Shown here one piece after another: positions 1-6,100 of a stretch of 7,107 nucleotides of DNA; position 1 is the first letter of the stretch; the number at the start of each line of letters is the position of its first letter. The translations under genes were made by a program, and so were the position numbers. The DNA comes from Cyanobacteria bacterium UBA8803 (GTDB lineage Bacteria > Cyanobacteriota > Cyanobacteriia > Cyanobacteriales > Coleofasciculaceae): contig DNXU01000584.1 of assembly GCA_003505715.1 (NCBI GenBank), positions 2,096-9,202 of the forward strand. The letters are read 5' to 3'. The notes under the pieces were generated by a model that searched no databases, was not told the DNA's origin, and saw only the letters and a program-made list of their open reading frames with translations.

Positions 1-16
1 GGCAGCGGATTTGGTA
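1..16 (+). repeat. Left arm of 16-base inverted repeat flanking the hydrolase gene
   Basis: The first 16 bases of the window, GGCAGCGGATTTGGTA, are the exact reverse complement of 1043-1058. The arm touches the window edge, so its true left boundary is unknown. It lies 37 bases beyond the stop codon of the metallo-hydrolase gene. No terminator-like hairpin followed by a T run is seen between that stop and this arm. Confidence 0.8.
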
Positions 17-53
17 TAATTCCTTATCCTCTAATCGCGCCGAACTAAAATTT

Positions 54-1004
54 TCAATTCTCCCCAAGAGTAATTTGCTGGTAAGCAGTTTCCAAATTTC
101 CCTGGTATAAACCATGAAACTTATAGTCTTTATAAGGTGCCGGGACTTCTGCAAAACGAGCGAGTACTTGTGCTTGAGTCAGGGACTGTTGCTGCCAGCT
201 TAAAGCTAATCTTTCTAAATTATCAAAATAACCTTTTAAACTTTCTAATCCCCTGCGATCGGTAATTGGCCCATGTCCCGGCAGTACGCGAGCATCGGGA
301 TAGTTCGCAATTAACTGAGATAAACTACTTTGCCACTTGCGGATATCGCCATCACTAACATAAGGAATCCGCTGATGAAACAAAATATCCCCTGTAAATA
401 AAACCTTAGCATCGGGAACATAAGCCACCAAATCAGTACCCCCTGAATGGCCCTCAACCTCTGCCAACTGCACTTGGCGATCGCCTAACCAAATCGTACT
501 CTCACTATTGAGAACTAAATTAGGTGGGGTAAGATCGGGATCGCGTTCTTTGTTACGCTCAATCATAAACTCCCGAATTGGCCCTCGTCCCACAATCAAT
601 ATACCTCTAGCTTTGGCAGCCCGGTTACCTCCGGTATGGTCAAAATGATAATGGGTATTCAAGACATACCGAATTGGCTGATCGGTTAAATCCTCAACCG
701 TTGAGAACAATAAATTTGCTAGTGCTGCATTCTGAAACGGATCGATAACCAGAACACCATCTGTACCAATAACAATCCCGCCATTACAAATTGCAGCATT
801 AGGATTTTGAGGTGGAAAATCCGTACTCGCAATCAGTCCATAGACTCCCGAACCCAACTCCTCCAAAGTCAATCCCGCCGTTTCCAATGTAAGATTCGCG
901 TTTGGTGATGACTGCGCTTGGGAATAACCGTGCCAAGAGATCGCACCCACAAACGTAACCAGCGTGACTAACCACAAGACTATCCAATGCCGTAATCTAT
1001 TCAT
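54..1004 (-). CDS. Exported metallo-beta-lactamase-fold hydrolase
   Basis: This 316-residue protein belongs to the metallo-beta-lactamase (MBL) hydrolase superfamily. Residues 7-23 form a hydrophobic segment after a basic start (MNRLRHW), and SQA at 28-30 gives a plausible signal-peptidase I site. It is probably periplasmic, or anchored if not cleaved. The full two-metal ligand set is present: H118, H120, D122 and H123 in the THYHFDHTGG motif, H186 in EGHSGG, D206 in FTGD and H244 in LPGHG. It should therefore bind two metals, usually zinc, and be catalytically competent. The superfamily covers glyoxalase II-like thioesterases, lactonases, B3-like lactamases and sulfur-oxidation-associated proteins. 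Nothing here fixes the substrate, and the HxHxDH motif alone does not make it an antibiotic resistance enzyme. The start is supported by a well-spaced Shine-Dalgarno sequence and by the signal peptide beginning directly at Met1. It lies 70 bases downstream of the radical-SAM gene on the same strand. Confidence 0.93.
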   Translation of the reverse strand: MNRLRHWIVLWLVTLVTFVGAISWHGYSQAQSSPNANLTLETAGLTLEELGSGVYGLIASTDFPPQNPNAAICNGGIVIGTDGVLVIDPFQNAALANLLFSTVEDLTDQPIRYVLNTHYHFDHTGGNRAAKARGILIVGRGPIREFMIERNKERDPDLTPPNLVLNSESTIWLGDRQVQLAEVEGHSGGTDLVAYVPDAKVLFTGDILFHQRIPYVSDGDIRKWQSSLSQLIANYPDARVLPGHGPITDRRGLESLKGYFDNLERLALSWQQQSLTQAQVLARFAEVPAPYKDYKFHGLYQGNLETAYQQITLGEN

Positions 1005-1012
1005 CAGCCGTA

Positions 1013-1018
1013 CTTCCT
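1013..1018 (-). promoter_or_regulatory. Ribosome binding site of the MBL hydrolase gene
   Basis: On the minus strand the sequence reads AGGAAG, 8 bases before the ATG at 1004-1002. This is a good Shine-Dalgarno match at normal spacing and fixes the start codon. It stands out because neither of the other two genes in the window has a well-placed one. Confidence 0.7.
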
Positions 1019-1042
1019 TGCTGCTACATCAATTACATCCGT

Positions 1043-1058
1043 TACCAAATCCGCTGCC
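1043..1058 (-). repeat. Right arm of 16-base inverted repeat flanking the hydrolase gene
   Basis: The plus strand reads TACCAAATCCGCTGCC, which is the reverse complement of bases 1-16 with no mismatch. It sits in the 70-base gap between the radical-SAM stop codon and the hydrolase ribosome binding site. With the left arm it encloses the complete hydrolase gene. Confidence 0.8.
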
Positions 1059-1074
1059 ACCATCAAAACTACCA

Positions 1075-2409
1075 TTAACCATTAATACAGCACTCAATCA
1101 ATTCTTCAACTCCATTAATGGGCCAAATCGGAACCCCTAGGCGATCGCTCACTTCTTCCAAGGTCATATCATCCAAAAACCGCGTATCCTCATATTTAAG
1201 CATCACCGCAGGCAGCATAATTCCTTCCCCTAAATCTTGCCCTTCCAATCCCTTGAGCAAATCATGCCCCGTCAACAAGCCAGTTACTGTTATCTCTTGT
1301 CCCCAATACTCGCTCCGCAGCGCCACTAGATTTACTTCTAGTCCTTCTACTTGATTAAACTGCTGCACCAACGGCGCAAAAGCATGTTCCACTGCATTCC
1401 CCACCACCCAAGTTAATCGGCGAGATGTCTCTAGATGACTTGGTAATATCCGATCGGCAACGTTGTGAAACTGTTGCAAAAAACAGCGAATTGAACCAAC
1501 ACCATTGCCGATTTGCGGGTAATCTTCGTAATGGCATTCTGCTGGTAACTCCTGTTGGGCTATCAAAAACCACTCATCAGCTAGCCAAGCAAAAGTAGAT
1601 CCAAACTGGCGGTAGAATTGCTTCTGAAGTCCTTGAACTTGCTGGATAACTTCTAGGGCTTTCTCTCGACTGACGGGAATCAACTCATCATCTGCTGGGC
1701 GAAAGCGTGTTAATCCCACTGGCACTACTGCTGCTGAAGCAACTGCTGGCACCTCACCTTGGCGGAATTGGGCTAAATCCAGCAGGGTTCGTTCTAAGTA
1801 GATGCCATCATTAATCCCTGGACAAACCACCACCTGAGCGTGAATTTGTAAGCGTCGCTTTTGAAACCACTTTAACTGTTCCAGAATTTGCCCAGCGCGT
1901 TGATTTTTCAGCAAACGGCTGCGGATCTCAGGTTCGGTAGCATGGATAGAAACATAGAGGGGAGATAGACGCATTTGTTCTATCCTATCCCATTCTTTTT
2001 GGGTGAGGTTAGTGAGGGTTAAATAGGACCCATAGAGAAAGCTGAGGCGGTAGTCATCGTCTTTGAGATATAAACTTTGCCTTTTACCAGGGGGTTGCTG
2101 GTCAATAAAGCAAAACGGACAGCGGTTATTACACTGAATTAAGCCATCAAATAAGGCGGTATCGAATTCTAGCCCTAAATCCTCATCGCATTCTTTCTCA
2201 ATTTCTAGCCGATGGGTTTTGCCTTTAGCATCGATAACTTCTAGTTCCAGAATTTCATCCGCACATAAAAACTGATAGTCGATCAGATCGCGAGGACGGG
2301 TGCCGTTGATGGAGATAATTGCATCACCAGGTTCAAACCCAATCTCAGCGGCGATGGAGTCTGGTATAACGTGACTAATTAACGCTGGACGAATAGATAA
2401 TTCACTCAT
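1075..2409 (-). CDS. PDZ / radical SAM / DUF512 protein (cyanobacterial TIGR03279-type)
   Basis: This 444-residue protein has three parts. Residues 5-70 form a PDZ-like domain (VIPDSIAAEIGFEPGDAI, then SINGTRPRD). Residues 85-300 form a radical-SAM-like core, with C93, C97 and C100 in CNNRCPFCF giving the CX3CX2C set that ligates a 4Fe-4S cluster. Residues 300-440 form a DUF512 region, including VVGNAVEHAFAPL, VTGLLTGHDLLKGL and the MLKYEDTRFLDDMTLEEV block. This matches the conserved cyanobacterial family named as a putative FeS-containing oxidoreductase (TIGR03279 from memory), whose reaction is unknown as far as I recall. The protein looks full length and intact, with no signal peptide, so it is probably cytoplasmic. 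The start is the ATG at 2409. There is no Shine-Dalgarno sequence upstream, but the PDZ domain begins within a few residues, so no earlier start is needed. An operon with the downstream hydrolase is possible, but nothing in the sequence shows they share a pathway. Confidence 0.92.
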   Translation of the reverse strand: MSELSIRPALISHVIPDSIAAEIGFEPGDAIISINGTRPRDLIDYQFLCADEILELEVIDAKGKTHRLEIEKECDEDLGLEFDTALFDGLIQCNNRCPFCFIDQQPPGKRQSLYLKDDDYRLSFLYGSYLTLTNLTQKEWDRIEQMRLSPLYVSIHATEPEIRSRLLKNQRAGQILEQLKWFQKRRLQIHAQVVVCPGINDGIYLERTLLDLAQFRQGEVPAVASAAVVPVGLTRFRPADDELIPVSREKALEVIQQVQGLQKQFYRQFGSTFAWLADEWFLIAQQELPAECHYEDYPQIGNGVGSIRCFLQQFHNVADRILPSHLETSRRLTWVVGNAVEHAFAPLVQQFNQVEGLEVNLVALRSEYWGQEITVTGLLTGHDLLKGLEGQDLGEGIMLPAVMLKYEDTRFLDDMTLEEVSDRLGVPIWPINGVEELIECCING

Positions 2410-2436
2410 TAGCTTTTGGGGTTATTTTTGTTAGAA

Positions 2437-2442
2437 ATTATA
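2437..2442 (-). promoter_or_regulatory. Possible -10 element for the radical-SAM gene
   Basis: Read on the minus strand this is a perfect TATAAT, 27 bases upstream of the ATG. It would give a leader of roughly 20 bases. No good -35 hexamer lies 16-18 bases further upstream and there is no TGn extension. It is therefore a candidate only, perhaps activator-dependent or fortuitous in an AT-rich stretch. Confidence 0.4.
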
Positions 2443-2510
2443 GCGGTTGTTATTGAATGGGGTACAGTCTAGGGATGGAAAACAAGTCACAGCGCAAGAA
2501 CCATAAAAAA

Positions 2511-2534
2511 GCTGATGGCTGATAGCTGATTAGC
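2511..2534 (+). repeat. Heptameric tandem repeat (GCTGATN)x3
   Basis: GCTGAT occurs three times at a 7-base period (2511, 2518 and 2525), followed by TAGC. Short heptamer arrays of this kind are common between cyanobacterial genes (STRR-like). No function can be assigned. Confidence 0.7.
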
Positions 2535-2575
2535 TCGCTGCTAAGTAGGTGGTCATAAATATTTGCCATTGAGTC

Positions 2576-2603
2576 AAGGCAGAAGGCAAAGGACAGAGGA
2601 AGG
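2576..2603 (-). repeat. Degenerate heptamer repeat, TGCCTTC type
   Basis: On the minus strand the segment reads as imperfect 7-base units of the form TGCCTTC, TGCCTTG and TCCTTTG. On the plus strand it appears as AAGGCAG, AAGGCAA and AGGACAG. It resembles the CCTTTGCCTTCTGCC-style repeats seen between genes in many filamentous cyanobacteria. The units are degenerate, so the boundaries are approximate. Confidence 0.5.
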
Positions 2604-2695
2604 CTCCAGGGCAAAGAGCGGACTTCGGCGTCAGGCTTCGTGCCGAAGTCCGAACGCTGATCTCACGCCGAAGTCCGAACGCAGGCTCCAGGGCA
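2601..2695. repeat. Composite repeat: hairpin and duplicated 16-mer between 13-base direct repeats
   Basis: The element is bounded by AGGCTCCAGGGCA at 2601-2613 and again at 2683-2695. Inside, CGGACTTCGGC (2619-2629) pairs perfectly with GCCGAAGTCCG (2642-2652), giving an 11-bp stem with a 12-base loop. The 16-mer GCCGAAGTCCGAACGC occurs at 2642-2657 and again at 2667-2682, a 25-base period. The second copy also pairs with the left arm: 13 bases, 2619-2631 against 2665-2677. Two alternative stems sharing one left arm are therefore possible. This looks like a small dispersed cyanobacterial intergenic repeat. It sits between divergent genes, so it is not positioned as a terminator for either. 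Confidence 0.75.
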
Positions 2696-2921
2696 CAAGG
2701 AATAAGAACAATCGGGCGTGCTGGTGTACGCAGTCCATAATGACTGTTGGCGCAATATAACTTAATACTGGAAAGCACGATTATGTTATAGGTTGGGCTT
2801 GGCTCAGGTTCAATGATTTGGTAGAACTTCAGGGCTGTTTCTGGATAATTTACCCAGACTGACCCGTTATAATTATGTCGGAATTAAAGACGACTCTGTT
2901 TACTTAATTTTACAAACTTCC

Positions 2922-2940
2922 TAATAAGCTTAAGTTATTA
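2922..2940. promoter_or_regulatory. AT-rich dyad, possible operator upstream of the kinase
   Basis: TAATAA at 2922-2927 and TTATTA at 2935-2940 form six-base perfect inverted arms around GCTTAAG. The dyad overlaps a -10-like TATTAT (2936-2941). A regulator site is possible, but in sequence this AT-rich a short dyad may be chance. It lies about 185 bases before the kinase start. Confidence 0.25.
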
Positions 2941-3124
2941 TAAAACAAGTTAACCTGCCCCAATCAAGCGCATTGATGCCTAAAGGATCGGAGAATAACT
3001 TTCTAAATTCCTAGGGAAATATTCACAATTAACAAAAGTGAATTAATGAAAATCTAGAGAAAATAGCTATCAATCCCTACCAGTCGTCTGGAGAAAGTTT
3101 AAAAATTAATAGACAGCTAACTAC

Positions 3125-6100
3125 ATGTCAGAAAACTACGTAACCTTAGATGCCAAAACTTACGAATCACTGATGGGTGAGCTGGGAACCCTGCGCCACC
3201 GAGTTGCTCAACTGGAGTCAGAGTTCATCCCTGAATCAGTTCAAGTGGTGCGACAGAAGACACTTTTGGCTGTAGTTACTAAAATTCGGGAATCCCTGAA
3301 TTTAGAGAGCCTCTTAAACGTAACTGCAACCCAAGTCCGCCAACTACTCAATGCTGACCGAGCGGGACTTTTTCGTTTTTATCCTAACTCGGATGGGCAC
3401 AAGGGTGAATTTGTCTGTGAGGATGTGCTACCTCCTTATAACTCAGTTATGGCGGCACAGGTTCGCGATAGTTTGGGGCAGGGCGAACAGTACGCTATTG
3501 ACTATCATAAAGGTCAGCTACAGGTGATTGCTAACATTGAGCAACCGGGACTGAGCGATCGCCAAATCGAACTGCTCTGTCGCTGGCAAGTAAAAGCTAG
3601 TATCGTCATCCCTGTAGTCAAAGCAAATGAACCTTGGGGACTGCTGTTCGTTCATCAATGTTCGAGTCCGCGTCAATGGCAACCAGATGAGATTGATAGC
3701 CTTCGTCAAATTGCCCTGCATTTTGGGGTCGCTTTGCAACAAGCAGAATCCCTAGGGCAACTGCGGAAGCAATCAGAACAACTAACTAAAACTGTAGACC
3801 GCGAAAAGGCGATCGCCGCCATTATTGACAAAATTAGGCGATCGCTGGACTTAGATACCATTTTCCAAACGACTGCTCAAGAAGTGCGGCACCTGATCAA
3901 AGCGGATCGGGTGGCAATCTATCGCTTTAATCCCGATTGGCGGGGTGAATTTGTGGTAGATTCAGTAGCCCCGGGCTGGGTGTCCCTGCTCCAAAAGCAG
4001 CAGTATAATCCCGAGCTATGCCAAAACCTCAGCAAATGTACCCTGAAATCCTTAGCCATACCCCCCCTTGGGGAAATCATACCTGATGTAACAGGCGGCC
4101 AATACAGTCGTGGTGAGTTGTTCCGGGTAGTTGATGATATTTACCAGGCGGGATTTTCGCCTTGTTACCTGAACGTGCTAAAGAGTTATCAAGCGAGAGC
4201 TTATGCGATCGTGGCGATTTATCACGGTCAAACCCTCTGGGGATTGCTAGCTGCTTATCAGAATTCTGGGCCGCGACATTGGGAAGATAGCGACGTGAAC
4301 TTCCTAGTTCAGATTGGCACTCAACTGGGAGTGGCACTCCAACAAGCGGCATTATTAGAACGAGCCGAGCAATACTCCACCGAACTCCAGACGGCTTTAG
4401 CCGATGAATTGCAAAAACGAGCCGATCGCTTAGTCCTAGAAGCTGAACAAGAACGAGCCGTGGCTAGGGTGATCGATAAGATTCGGCAAACCTTAGACTT
4501 GAACACGATTTTCCAGACAGCTGCCAGTGAGGTACGCAAACTTCTAGACATCGAGCGAGTGACGATTTATAAATTCCGCGATGACTATTTTGGTGACTTT
4601 GTCTTTGAATCGGAATCCGGAGGATGGCCGCCCCTAGTCGGCAGTGCTTGGGAAGACCACTATTTGCAGGAAAATCAAGGGGGGCGATTCCGCCACAACG
4701 AACCGTTTGTCGTCGATGATGTTTACCATGCTGGTCTAACCGATTGCCACGTTCGAGCCTTGGAATACTTTGGCGTGAAATCTTGCGCGGTAGTGGCGAT
4801 TTTCCAAGGCGAGAAGTTGTGGGGATTGCTCAGTGCCTTTCAACACAGCACCCCTCGGCACTGGCAAGAGGGTGAAGTCAATTGGTTGACTCGAATTGCT
4901 AACCAGTTAGAGGTGGCTCTCCAGCAGTCCGATTACTTGCAACAAATTCAAGCTCAAGCCAAGCAACAGGAAAAAGCCGCCCAACAGGAGCGAGCCTTAG
5001 CGCGAGTGATTGAAAGAATTCGGCAAACCCTGGATATTGATACCATCTTCAGTGCCACCACTCAAGAAGTGCGCAAAATCCTCAACTGCGATCGCGTCTC
5101 CGTTTATCGGTTCTTTCCCGATTGGAGTGGGGAGGTTGTATCCGAGTCCGTTGCCGAAGGTGGTGCGCCTTTAGTGGGGTCTATCTGGCTAGATAAGGAT
5201 TTAAGAAAAACCCAAGGGGGTCAGTATCGCTACGGGGAAAATGCTGTAGTTGATGATATCTACTTAGTCAGCCACACCAAATCTCAGATTAACTCGTTAG
5301 AGCGGTTTCAAATTAAAGCCTATGTGATGGTGCCAGTTTTTGTCGGGGAAAAGCTCTGGGGATTACTCGGTGCCTACCAAAACACCAACTCCCGCCACTG
5401 GGAACCCGGAGAAATTAGCTTGCTCGAACAAATTGCCTCTCAATTGGGGGTTGCTTGGCAACAAGCGAAACTACTCGCCAAGACCAAAAAGCAAGCCAGG
5501 GAACTGGAAACGACTCTCGCCGACTTAAATGCGATCGTTGATAATTTAGCAGATGGGCTATTGGTAGCAGATGTCAAAGGTCAAATTACTCGGTTTAACC
5601 CAGCATTATTAGAAATGTTTGGCTTGGACGATGCCGACCTCAAGACTCAAAACTTATCCGATATTTTCCCAGCTGAATTGGCTCAACTATTAACCCAAAC
5701 CCGATTGTACCAGCGAGACGTTGCCGTGGCTGAGGTAGAACTAGCTAATGGTCGCATCGGTCAAGCGTCAGCCACGAGCATTTGCAAAGCAGCACAGGCA
5801 GATGAAGCAGATTCACGGCAGTGTCTGGGAACGGTGATTTTGATTCGAGATGTGACCGCAGAACGAGAAGTAGACCGGATGAAAACCGACTTCTTAGCTA
5901 CAGTCTCTCACGAACTGCGCACGCCACTAACTTCGGTCTTAGGTTTTGCCTCCATTATTCAAGACCACTTAGAGGAGAGTATTTTGCCAGCCATTCCCAC
6001 CGAAGACCGCAGAACGCAGAATGTCTTAAAGAGGGTGGGAGAAAATGTCAATATCATCGTGTCGGAAGCAGAGCGATTGACCGCCCTCATTAACGATGTT

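Larger units (their letters stand above)
2410..3124. other. 715-base divergent intergenic region without a credible gene
   Basis: This region separates the leftward radical-SAM gene from the rightward kinase, so both promoters should lie here. The left half (about 2510-2695) is a patchwork of short repeats, listed separately. The right half (about 2770-3124) is AT-rich. It holds a TATAAT on the plus strand at 2868-2873, TTTACA at 2909-2914, an AT-rich dyad at 2922-2940 and several weak hexamers nearer the kinase. None of these forms a convincing -35/-10 pair with 16-18 base spacing. I see no tRNA, CRISPR array or convincing small RNA. The two short open frames across 2530-2778 are made of the repeats and show no protein-like features. 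Confidence 0.75.

Noticed and set aside
54..1004. Beta-lactam resistance gene
   Set aside because: The metal ligands are shared by the entire hydrolase superfamily, and no specific B1, B2 or B3 lactamase features beyond the HxHxDH motif can be supported.
2642..2682. CRISPR-like spacing of the 16-mer GCCGAAGTCCGAACGC
   Set aside because: There are only two copies with a 9-base gap, too short for spacers, and no cas gene is present. An intergenic repeat explains it better.
2530..2778. 82-codon minus-strand open frame, and an overlapping 65-codon plus-strand frame at 2563-2760
   Set aside because: Both are translated from the intergenic repeat patchwork, have no ribosome binding site or domain-like composition, and overlap each other on opposite strands.
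2795..2845. tRNA-like GGTTCAAT T-loop resemblance near 2808
   Set aside because: No acceptor stem, anticodon arm or CCA-compatible end can be folded around it. The GGTTGGGCTTGG part looks like common cyanobacterial intergenic sequence.
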